Assembly: GCA_900708905.1 (NCBI GenBank)
Contig: CAADRB010000009.1
Span: 1,620,844 to 1,684,843, forward strand
Direction of reading: 5' to 3'
Length of the DNA: 64,000 nt
From: Hymenolepis diminuta
Lineage: Eukaryota > Platyhelminthes > Cestoda > Cyclophyllidea > Hymenolepididae
Part shown: positions 38,720 to 49,648 of the stretch, piece after piece
How the letters are laid out: every line of letters begins with the position of its first letter
Position numbering within the stretch: the stretch's first letter is position 1
Made by a program: the position numbers and the translations under genes
The notes under the pieces: generated by a model
The model's database searches: none
The model's input: the letters and a program-made list of their open reading frames with translations, nothing else
What the model was told of the DNA's origin: nothing

Positions 38720-41045
38720 TGCATGGCTACTGCTTAATATACCGTCTGAGTGGTGACGATCTCACCAATTCAAGTCTACTGTTTCAATTTTATCGGGGGA
38801 AATTTCTACCACTTGTAATATGTCCGAATTCCTCTAAATTTTACTTTAAATACAGTAATTTAACACTTTTAAGGATTCGCTTTGATTATTATAAGCCATT
38901 TCAGTCTGGTTTATAATGTACAATGTAATTTTAAAATTATAAAACATGCCTTATCATTTGGTCAATGTTTAAATATTGACACGATTTTTATATCAGATAA
39001 AGTATTGTTATCTATGTGGGAATTACACTTGGAAGTAGTATACACTAAATAATACCCACATCGTTTACTCATTCTAAAAATTACAGAATGATTCATCGGT
39101 CAAAACCCGATAGCTCCTCTAAGCGTATCTTATTACGCCTGTTTCTCACAACTCGGGTTGTCCGCTCTCTTTTTTTCTCTCCCAATTCACCATCATAATC
39201 CTTCCTCCTTTTGCCGCCCATTCATTCCCAACTATTCCAAGCACAAATGATTCAACTTAACTCTTGGTACTGTTGTATCCCGATAGGCTCAGGAAGCTAA
39301 TTATTTTTATGAGGGGATATCTAAGCTCAAATTGTCCTACTCCTAAAGTAGCTTCATAAATGGGAAGAGTACTATTAAAAGTATCAATAGGTTAAATAGA
39401 GTTTTCTAATGAGAAATGGCCAACTTTACTGAATAACTTCGTTTTCCACCAAATACTTTATAATCTCCGTGCTTCACTGTATTTTCATGACTTTTTCGTA
39501 GGGGAAAATGCTAGAAAATATTTAATTTCTGTAATGTAAATTAAAATAATAAACGAAAAATAAAAATGATTCCTTTGAAACTGTTAAAAAGCCTTGAACT
39601 TTTTGTAAGTATTTTAGTCCCGCTAGGTTTTTATCATATATGAGTACGGTATTTGGTATTGCTACAGAATATGTGACGCAATTATAGCGCACATGTTTCT
39701 GGGTTTGTCTGCGTTCACATTTGTGACACCCGTTCTAATAGTGAAAAAATTTTATTTGTTAAATCGGATTTTGCTCTAAGAAGTTCGATTTATTAAAAAT
39801 GAGCTTTTTAAAATGATTTTGGAAGCTCTTATACACAGCAAAGACAAATTAATTTTTCATGATTTACATATTAGTAAAAAATTCCCTAAATTGGGATGCT
39901 GGGTCATGAATTATGGTTTAAAGATTTATGCCATAAAGGTTAAATAATGTATTTGTTTCTATTTTGAAATTCAACATACGCTTTAAGGGAAGCAGATACA
40001 ATGATTCAAACACTTAAGTTCTGGGGAGATAAAAGAGAAATATGCTCTTGCTCATAATTAAATTCTTATTAAAGAAGTCTTTTTGACGTCCTCTTATTAG
40101 TACTGATATTTTCTTAAGAATGGAACAAGTTTGATATGTTAGTATTTAGGCAGCATTCGGAAAGATAACCGTTTAGTTTCTTGTTTAGAAATAGTTCTTA
40201 GTATTTTCCAGGAAAAATAAAATTTGTAATTTTATCATTAGTTATTACAATCGAGCCAATTATGTTTCCCATTGGATTCTGAAGGGAGAGGGACGGGTTG
40301 TGGCAATTCTGGAAGTCTAATAAGGTCATAACAGTGGCAAGCACACATCATTTATCATCTCTGAAGATCCCACAGTGACGAAAACAAAAGTTCCCGATTC
40401 TACAAGAAGCAGTGGATTATTCATTCTTTTACAAAATGTTCGCCAACTCGTTTGGAGAAATAAGGGCTCTTTCTACAAAAATTGAGCCTAAATATTATCG
40501 TGATATCCCAATCATTTCTACGGCCACTGTTTGTTATACTTCTACTAAAAATTGGCCATTCTCCTCTAGTGCTTTCCCTGCATATCTTGTTGAGGCTGCC
40601 TATGATAACCTGAATTCATAGCCATCATGCAGAGATAGTGTAAAAATAAAGAATCTCACCCACCTCATGAAAGCTTTGATGCCTAATACTTGTCTCTGAG
40701 CTAACCATGCCTAAGCAACAATCAGTCCCGAAATCCTGTCAGCTAGATCACCAAATGAAACAAATATACCACCTAAAGGGATACAAGAAAAGTTATTGTA
40801 ACTCTACCTCCCCATAAACTCCTAAATTGTACAACAAGATCAAATCTCCAAAATGTCTTGGTCGGTGAAATCTCATTCAAGATAAACCAGAGCTCATTTT
40901 TCGTTCTAAACGATTGACATTGTGGCTGATAAGTGCAAAGAACCCGAGGAAATCGTCCTCTGTAAACCTGGTCCTTACTCTAAGGGAACAGCATCAAGTA
41001 GTTGCACAAAATGCAGACGTTTAAATAAACATTCTTCCCTCCCAC
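38720..41045. other. Gene-poor stretch before the integrase relic
   Basis: Mostly AT-rich spacer. Frames at 40412-40621 and 40922-41137 could belong to the same decayed retroelement as the integrase. The second holds a CTKC pair just upstream of the integrase core, compatible with the end of an HHCC zinc finger. Confidence 0.4.
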
Positions 41046-41432
41046 ATAGATTTCAGTCTTGCTGGACCTATTCAAGGAATTCCTTACTTTATCCTGATGG
41101 ATTAATATTCAAATTGGTCAATGGTCATGCATCTTAAATCTGCCACAATCGGTATCATTTTTAACAGTCTCTGTCAGGTATTCGTCAGTAATGATGCACC
41201 AAAAGTAATTTTGTTCAGAAATGTCATCCAGTTCTCTTCTGCCTGATTTGAAGACATCTGTTCGAGTTTATATGTCATTCTTTTACACTATCTGTCTTAT
41301 CTTAATGGTCTGGATAAGCGAATTGTTGAAAATGTGGAAAGGCGTCCACCCGTGTCACCAGAAGAGAAGACAGTGGAAGAGAAATTAACTTTCTGCATAT
41401 TAGGTACCATTGTCGCCTCACGTTGGCGTTAA
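41046..41432 (+). pseudogene. Ty3/gypsy-type integrase core relic
   Basis: One reading frame through two internal stops (TAA 41103-41105, TGA 41244-41246) encodes a recognisable retroelement integrase core. 'IDFSLAGPIQGIPYF' corresponds to the first catalytic Asp block, 'YSNWSMVMHL' follows it, 'VFVSNDAPKVIL..NVIQFSSA' to the second block, and 'YLNGLDKRIVENVERR' with 'EEKTVEEKLTFCIL' to the third block and C-terminal helix. The Asp expected before 'N-x-x-QF' is replaced by Arg, and the usual Glu of the NGL-x-ER motif reads Asp. The core is therefore inactive on three counts. Upstream CTKC residues, in another frame, fit the zinc-binding domain. No reverse transcriptase was seen. Confidence 0.75.
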
Positions 41433-43214
41433 ATCTAGGTGTGCATTACAAAGGTAAATGTAAAAATTTTGCGAAGAAATGTATACGATCTAACCGGATA
41501 TATGCAATTTTTATTTTTAACATTTTAAAAATAGAAAACATAGAAATATTGGAAATTTGGTAAAAAAATAATAATTATATAATATTACTGATAAGCACTA
41601 ATAAGACATTTTGGATTTAAAAATACTAGTTACTGAATTTACTTTCGAACGCTTTAGTAGTACAAACCAAATTTTTAAAAATTCATGCTTGATTTAATAT
41701 CTTTTGTAAATCTGTGCAAAAATTTATAGTGCTTTTAATTTCAACATTTCCCAACACGAAAATTTTATATGCAAAAATAATAATCTAAATTTGAGGAAAG
41801 CCTTAAATATTATATCCTATATTTCGAGTGGATTTAAAACTTTAACAATCTCATTTGTTACTATTTCCACCCTAACCAATCCAAGAATATCAATCTGTTA
41901 CAAAAGGAACTATTGATATCGATGGGTAGCTGTCTTAAAAGTGCGTCAAAACGCTCTATCAAGGGTAAGGAGTTCGAATATGAAGATTACTTATGTCTGG
42001 TTATCTCGTTGAAAGAATTAAACTGATCGATCTAATATTTTCTAGGCTTCTTCAGACATTCATAAAAACCAGTACGTCTGTATGGGTTATCAGCTGCTGA
42101 ATATAGTAAGGTGATGGTCCAGCATTAAGAAATATTAAAAATACTGACGTTAGCCATTCACAGCAGTAGAAAAATGAATGCTAAAATGTTGACTGGAAAA
42201 AAGTTTTTTGAGAAACATTGTCACCAATTTACAAAAGCGAAAACAAAATCTCTAGGCTAACCATCACGGAGACGACGATGTATTTGTATACTTACCCAAA
42301 TGATCCAATATAAATCTGTATCAACAAACCGGTGTCAAAGGAGCATGAAGATAAATGGGGGAAAGAAGGCGAAATTTGGGTAATGAATCTAGTTGTCATC
42401 GACCCTTCGAAAATTAGAGATGTTTAGGTATTCGCAGATGGATCATTGCAAACCTACTGACACTCCACCATCTAATAGATTTCTTTATGATATGATAACA
42501 GAATTTGGTAAAAAGGGAATAACTGTGAAGTCACATGAAAAAATATTACTTCAATTCTCTGGTTGAAGAATATTCAGAAATTAAAGTTTGCGAAAGCAGT
42601 CCGATGACTCTGTAGATTTTCGCTATCACTGTCTTGCCTCCTTCTTAATTTTGGACTATTTTTATATCCCCCTGTGTTTAGATTTTTTCTCATGTTTAAA
42701 TGTTACATTTTACTCTACAGTGGATTACGATAATGAAAAATTCAACACCAGTATACTAGACTTAGCTTAATCCATATCGATAATACCTTTAGTATTATTA
42801 GAATTAAAAGGCTACTATTTAAATATGGAACCACGCCTTCGCATGTAGTAAGACAGAAGAAAGTAAAGAGCCTTGATCAAGGGAATCAAATTACGACTTC
42901 CATTAAGCGCCTCACCTCTTACTCTACGCTTACTGCAGTTTTCCAAACTAGATCGTTTTCAAACGAACCTGATGCTACACCTAAAATCAATTCATTTAAA
43001 ACTTCGAGAACATATCTGATTTTGGCTGGCTTAAATGCAAGCAGGATGATCCTTAGTCATTGATATAAAATTCAAATAAAAAAACAACACTGTCAAAATT
43101 TTAATCAGGCGCAAATGAAAAATATATATCGAAAGAGAGATAAAGGCAGGAACGAGATCAAAAGACAATACTGTAAATGCAGCGTCATTTAAACAGCTTC
43201 AATAGCAAACGATT
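41433..43214. other. Spacer downstream of integrase relic, 3' flank of MTM gene
   Basis: No supported gene. A weak tRNA-like head (GAGTTCGAATATG near 41970) suggests another plus-strand SINE fragment at about 41925-42000, but the A box is poor. The MTM 3' UTR should occupy the right-hand part. Confidence 0.35.
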
Positions 43215-46200
43215 TCAAGAAGCCTTCTCTAAGGTAATGCCTCCAGCAGCGCCAGAGATCGGGAATCGTGGAAATATACGTCGTGGCGAAACAGCCGATT
43301 GCACCGTAGGGAGATTGATCCCCGCGTCCGGAGTGTCTCTCTTACCTCCCAAGGGAAGAGATGAGGCAGAACTTCCTGCTGAAGTTCCCTCAACATTACC
43401 ATCCTCATCTTGTAACCGTTTATTTTGTCGTGAAAGAGCTCTGAACTTCTGCATTCGCTCCAATACCATAGCACTGTGAGAAACAACCGGTTCCTGGCAG
43501 CGCATGAATGGCTGCCATCGCAGATAATAGCTCTTCCATAGCTCTAGCTGATAAGACATTGCACATGGAATGATTAAACGATGTCCAGATACTTCAGCTG
43601 GTGTATACGTGGGATTCAAATACGCTCTCGTATTAGAGTTGATATATCCCCAAAGGGAGATGGTTTTATTTCGCGCAAGGTTGTTGCGAGCTTCACACTC
43701 CGAGTCAAAGAGGAAGGTTCCGAAGCGACAAGCATAGAGTTCATCCAGTATGGTGATAAGGAAGGTCTCATTAAACTCAAAGGAAGCAGGAAATTGAGTC
43801 ATCATTTGCCAGACACAGTCAATAAACTGGAGGAAAATTGGAGAGCGTTCCTCAAGACTAGAGACTTCCACTTTGATGGACGTGTTAGAGGGTGGAATGT
43901 GGGGGAAGACTAGATTTCCTCCATCAGCTGGACCTCCAGTGCGTTGACAGAATTTGTGTCCAAATGAGATCCACTCCTTTTCAATCAGCACTTGGAAGCC
44001 CTTAAGCGTGCGATAGTAAGGGTCAAGCATTAGCATTGCGAGACTGGTAACTTGAGGTGTAAGGTCCCATCCATCTGAACAGTGAACTAGTACAGATGAT
44101 TTGTGATTTTCAATCTAAGGGAGAAAGAAAAGTCTGTTACTTTCAAACACGGACGTACTACTACTAATTTAGAATTTCAGTATATGGATCTTACCTGATC
44201 AGCGACAGCAGCTGCTGCAGAGAGGATTTGCTGAGTATTGTAAAGCCACTTAGTTTCGTGGATAGTTTTGAGCCATTGGGCGCCATCTTGTTGTGCCAAT
44301 GTGACTGATGTAACAGCAGTCATTAGCTTTGTAAAAGAGGCCCGCATTGCGTGAAGATTGGGAATATTCATGAAGGAGTACTGGATGTTGGTGTAGAAAG
44401 CTGGGTTCTCTACTCCTCCACCTCGCCCACGATTTACCACGGCTGTAAACTAAAAGAGATGTTTTTTATCCTCTACTCGAGTCGGATTTCCCCAGGCATA
44501 AAACCTTCGCTATTCTTGGCGACAAATTGTGGTGATTAATGATGCAGATTGATGCGATAAATGATTAATTGCCTATGCTATTGTAAAACCATAGATTCTA
44601 TTAGAGCAGTAAAATGCTCCATCGCCAAATTCTTACCGTCGGAAGAAATACTGGTTTTTAGGAAGCCTTTACATTCATGGGTGCTAGTTCATGTTGCTTA
44701 TGCAATCAAACGTATACAAAGCCGACCTTAAGAATATAAAGTAGATGTGTGTCCGAATGTGATTCTTCATTCCTGAACAAAGGCAATCAAATGAATTTCT
44801 TCCCTACTCCTATGTGCCCAAAGCGCATCTGAAGCATACTGACTATCGATATTCATTTGTCTCTGCTTGGTCTACGTTATGCACATGTTGGTTTTTATAC
44901 GCTCAGTGCAAACACCTGGGTCTCCCAATCTCCTTTCACTGCCATTGTCCAATAGACTTTGGTCTGATCTCAACTCTTGGATTTCTGCTTTTGGAACGGC
45001 AGTTATTATTAGCTACTGAGATAGTGCAAGGTAGTCTAGTTAATCTCTACAAACACATCCACCTCGATACTAGATGAAGTGCGGAAGTTTCTTTCTATGA
45101 CAAATTCGCTGAAATATTTTGTTACTAAGAGATAAATGAACAAAGCAGGAACATACCTGTGGTCGAACATCAAAGACGAGGAGATTGACAGTATTGGCGT
45201 TGGCATCGCGTATATCGCGAACAAGTTCCTCATCGGCTTCATTTCGTCTAGCCGAAGGGCCAGTAAGTGGTTGAGCAGCCCGAGTTAGACTGGCTCGACT
45301 CTCCGGATGGAGCCAAGAGAGGACTGGCAATCGACCACGAGCTCTGTGTGGAGCGCATCTCACCAGGATGTCGTCACTCACCTTCACTGGAACTACTAGA
45401 ACTTCGGGATATGTGCGACACAGTTTGTAGCCCTCATTTACCTGTAAAAGATAAATCGATTTGAAGCAAGTAGGTTGGTTCGGAGAACTGATACATTTAA
45501 GAAATTTCTTAATACTTAAAATTTAACAAGTCATGAGAAGTTGATATGCACAAAGAAATTTCGCTAAATCTTCGCGAAACAGCGACTATGAAAGCTACAG
45601 CGAGTCTCTTTTATCTACGACAACTAAGGCTGTCAAAACTATATATCTAAATATTCAACATATCATTCGTACTCAAAGTGGAACATATTCTCATTGCATT
45701 AACATCAAATGTGAGAAAAAAATATTTTCCAGTATCCGTTTGGAAGTACAGTAAAGTATGAAAACGTCAAGAAATTCCCTACCAAATACGAATCGGATCT
45801 CAATAGATCGTTTACTTTCTTGGCGAAAACGACGAACAAAGTGTTATTTTGAGAAAAAGCTCAAAATAAGAACAAACATTTGCAGAAAAAGCCAAACTCA
45901 AATGGTGAACTACTTAATCCCACTTTCTAATACCACAAAAAATTACTCAAATTAGAATATAAACTGTTAATGCCGCACGCATTCTGATGACTTATTTATT
46001 CATGATTCAGATGCGCACTTTTCCATGGGAAAGCCTAAACACAGCTACCAAAAAAGGTATTTAGAACTCACCTCTCAGCTTAATGGTGCGCGAAAGCTAA
46101 CGGTCTCACTATAAAATGCACATGTCAATAAAAATCTCTCCAAAATATTAAATGAAGATAAAACACATGTGCAAAAAATTTCACCTACTATTATCTAAAC

Positions 46201-47131
46201 GTGATGAGTTCAACATGACTGACTCGACACATGGAAACAGGAAAGAAAGCTAACGATTATCTAAAATATGACGACACGAAAAATGAAGAGTATTGAATTA
46301 TTAATAACTAGAACTTCAAATAACTGAGTTTCAAGATGAATTAACTCAGTCAGTTCAGATTGTGAGAAAATTTACTAAGAATTTACAAATACGCCAAATA
46401 GAAATTTGACGGTCTCTATTCCTAAATTAAGGCTCAATTACCTCAAGAGCAAATTGATTCCACTCACTCGAAACTTCAAAATTTGAAAGTCGTGAATCAC
46501 TATGTCCATCAATTAGACCCGATCATGAGAGAAAAAACAACCATACCTTACTAATCCGCCAACCGTTGTTAACAACGTTTTGCCGGTGATATTCATCCTC
46601 TGGACTGTAAATGTTCCAACCGGATTCGAGATAAAGCCCCTTTGCAAGGCAGACCTCCGCGAAAATGTAGGCAAAAAGCGGTCGTGTCCGATAAGTTGGA
46701 CGAATAACTTCTGTAATATACTTTGCCATGTCATCTCGTATTGAGGCACTCTAATAAAGAAATCAGAAAAATAAACGAAAATCAGTAAAACCCTACCGGT
46801 AGAACAAAACGAAGTTGTCGCATATCTTTACAAAACAGAAAGAGCCCAGTTTGTTGAGTAACTTGATCGGTTCTGAAAGATCTTTTCAACTCAATCGATT
46901 GTATGGTAGTCAGAGGAACAGAGTAGAGAGTAGATCGCAATCCACCATGTGAGATAAAAGAAAGACGATAGTTGGTCAGCTAATTGGAAATCAGCTTTAC
47001 GAAACGCTACAAACATACCTCTATAATTCCGTAAGAGCCATCAACTCCCAAACATCGGCAATTATCATACTTTGCGATTAGCTCTTCAGCCGCAAATGCA
47101 GTTCGTTGGACCATCTTATACAATGTATTGA
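43215..47131 (-). CDS. Myotubularin (MTM1/MTMR2 type), active-site Arg lost
   Basis: Phosphoinositide 3-phosphatase family of endosomal membranes. Minus-strand exons, 5' to 3': 47131-47019, 46979-46797, 46750-46547, 45441-45157, 44449-44195, 44114-43215. All junctions keep phase; 645 residues are visible (human MTM1 has 603), with the first exon(s) not found. PH-GRAM: about residues 10-100, including LTNYRLSF. The phosphatase domain follows: 'RPLFAYIFAEV', 'SGWNIYSPEDEYHRQ', 'GRLPVLSWLHPESRA', 'NIPNLHAMRASF', then the P-loop HCSDGWDLT (C358; the Leu codon is at 44063-44061). The family P-loop is C-S-D-G-W-D-R. After it, 'YYRTLKGFQVLIEKEW', 'RSPIFLQFIDCVWQM' and 'FGTFLFDSE' are intact. Tail 560-645 is low complexity. 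Cys and both Asp remain but the phosphate-binding Arg is Leu, so catalysis should fail if the base call is right. The intron at 47018-46980 is only 39 nt. Confidence 0.9.
44061..44081 (-). other. Myotubularin P-loop with Arg-to-Leu
   Basis: Seven codons reading CSDGWDL. Leu is CTT. A change of one base (position 44062 on the + strand, A to C) would give CGT (Arg), the residue found in active myotubularins. Confidence 0.9.
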
Positions 47132-49648
47132 CTGTAAAAATCGAGATAATCCTTAACAATCATAAGAATATGGAAATTAAGACGCTCACTTAGTGGAAAA
47201 TGGATAAAAATTGTAAGTACTAAAACCGTGTTGAAGAAAAAGTAAATATAGAGGTAGAGTGCAAATACGAAATTTGAATGTATGCTAAAAGTCTATTATT
47301 TTTATATGAAAACTAATTAATTAATAATAAACTACCAATTAACTAAATTGGACAGAAAAATGCTGTTTTGGTTTGAGCGCAGAATGAAATTAACTAAAAC
47401 GGATCCATTCAATGTAAATATAGTGCAAATAGATTGTTATGAGCTAGATAAATATTTCAGTTAAATGATAAATGGAAGAATACTCTGGATTATTACAGAA
47501 CAAGAGACATTTTGATGTAAAAACATATTAATTGCGCACTCTCGACTTAAACCACTATTAATTTTTCAAACTATATGGATTTACCGAACCGATTAGTATT
47601 AAATAACACTGATACTTTTGATGTCCTGCAGGTTTCTCAGGATCTACGGATGACTTGGAAGCTCGTTATGGACAACTTTATTTTCAATTCTCCAACAAGC
47701 ACACTAAGATGATATATATCATATTGAGTAATGATTAAACATTATATTTTGCTTGTTCTACCTTCATAAATCACAATGTCATTTTTATCGACCTGTGACT
47801 TGAAACTGATTTGAAAATGAAAGAAATTGTTAAAAATTAAGTATTCAGTCCCATTTTAGTGTTAAAGATACTAATACTCCAGCCTCAATTTTAAACCTGA
47901 CAATAATGAAATGGATGGTTTGAGTAATAGTGGAATCTATAACTTATCATTAACCCAACGTTTTGATCTATTAAGAATGATAGAATTAGTTTTGTTATGA
48001 AAACCAAAATTTACGCAGTGTGAATTTTCAGTGTCTTACGTGAAATTGTTATTTCTGAGTTTATGCAAATTAAACATGTACTCGTTTTGAGTCCATACAT
48101 TTTGTTTACTCAATTCAAATCTGATTGTGGGGTCTAAAAAAATATGAATATTGGGTTTTCGTCAATTCTTTGTTATGACTCAACTTATCTGGCATGTTTC
48201 TCGCCCAAATTCTGATATATTCAATACAAATTTTCGTTTCTAACACTCGCTTAATCTTTATATTTTCATATTTTGTGGTGGTTACCGATTCCTCGAAGTG
48301 CCATTTCTACCATGACAATGACCTTGAGGAATATTGTTGCAATATATTCTACAGTAGGGCATTTTGTAATAGTTGCCTAAAACGCATGCATTGACGTATT
48401 TTCTGCCTTAGTACATTCTTATCTCATTTACTGACGTCTTATCTTTCATAGGATCAAGTATCTTTTTGCTCAGTCTCTCTTATTCTATTTTCATCATAAA
48501 TAAACGAGCCTGTCATACGTAAAGCATTCACACCGTCACTCGCAGTCTCTCACTAACGATACATTACAGTAACAGCATTCCATCTGAGCTGTAACCAATA
48601 AAGTTCCTCATCTAGTGGCTTCTCTGTCTTCTCAATCGTGTTCTTGTAATCAAAATTGGTATTATGAGTTATCTCGTACTATAAGCAGAGGGTCAGGACT
48701 AAGATATATAACTGTTCTCTTACATTATCATTCAGGTCGTTAAGATCAAATGTAAGGTCAACTCCTCTAATGATATTTGAGAATGGCTGATCTCAGCCTG
48801 TGAAGATATTGGTATTTTTGACACAAATGGAATTTAGTCAGGGCACTCTCCGTGCACTCAAAGGGCTGATGAAAAAAGGCTGATAAATTAAAAAATAAGA
48901 ATTAATCTTAATACTGACCATCCCTTAATAATTTAAAATGACAACTCTTCGTTACACATTTGTACTATTAGTAATTTATTTACTTCGACTACTTCCACTG
49001 TACTATCTGTCAATAATATTACAGGTATTAATATACAATATTCTGAGAGTAAATCTCATTTATTGTATGTTATGCGTTCTGTTCTAGAAAATACATCATA
49101 TATGCGTGACCGAGTTTACTTTACATTACTCTTATTTTAGAAATCTTATATGGAAATTCAGTTTTATTCAACTTTTCAATTATTAATTTTGTTATAATCA
49201 ACAAATCTCCTAATTACGTCATTGAGATTGTTTTATCGTTAAAATAAAATATTTTTCCATACTATTTTGACAATATTTATTTGATTAATCAAAGTTTTCG
49301 AATATAAGGACGGCTAATGTATTTAGCATAATTGACAAAGACTGTGATTTAAGAAATTCATACGAAATTACGAAAGTATATGTAATCTAAAAAGACGGTT
49401 TTCTAATAACTAAAACTTCATATTTGGTCTATCTCTTTTAATAATATGGAAACTTTAGCTCTATCTATGCTAGGCATTGAGATATATTTAAATATGGAAT
49501 CTTACAAACTAGTTATTGCATGATTTGTAAATTAAAAATGTTCATTTTATTTCCTGACCTGCCATTGTTTTAACTACGTTATCAGTGTGATAAACTATTT
49601 GAATTACCGTCTAGTGCTCTTGCTAGGCGATATAGAAGTTAAAATAGG
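47132..49648. other. Divergent intergenic region, MTM and GPN1
   Basis: Should hold the missing first exon(s) of the myotubularin gene (an ATG and an exon ending in phase 1) and both promoters. I found no convincing coding exon. A hydrophobic open stretch on the minus strand just upstream (about 47185-47280) has a usable GTGAGC donor, but it has no ATG and does not look like a myotubularin N-terminus. Confidence 0.45.

Noticed and set aside
43581..43913. 110-codon plus-strand frame
   Set aside because: Antisense shadow of the last myotubularin exon.
47185..47280. Hydrophobic stretch upstream of the myotubularin gene as its first exon
   Set aside because: Phase would fit, but there is no ATG and no resemblance to a myotubularin N-terminus.
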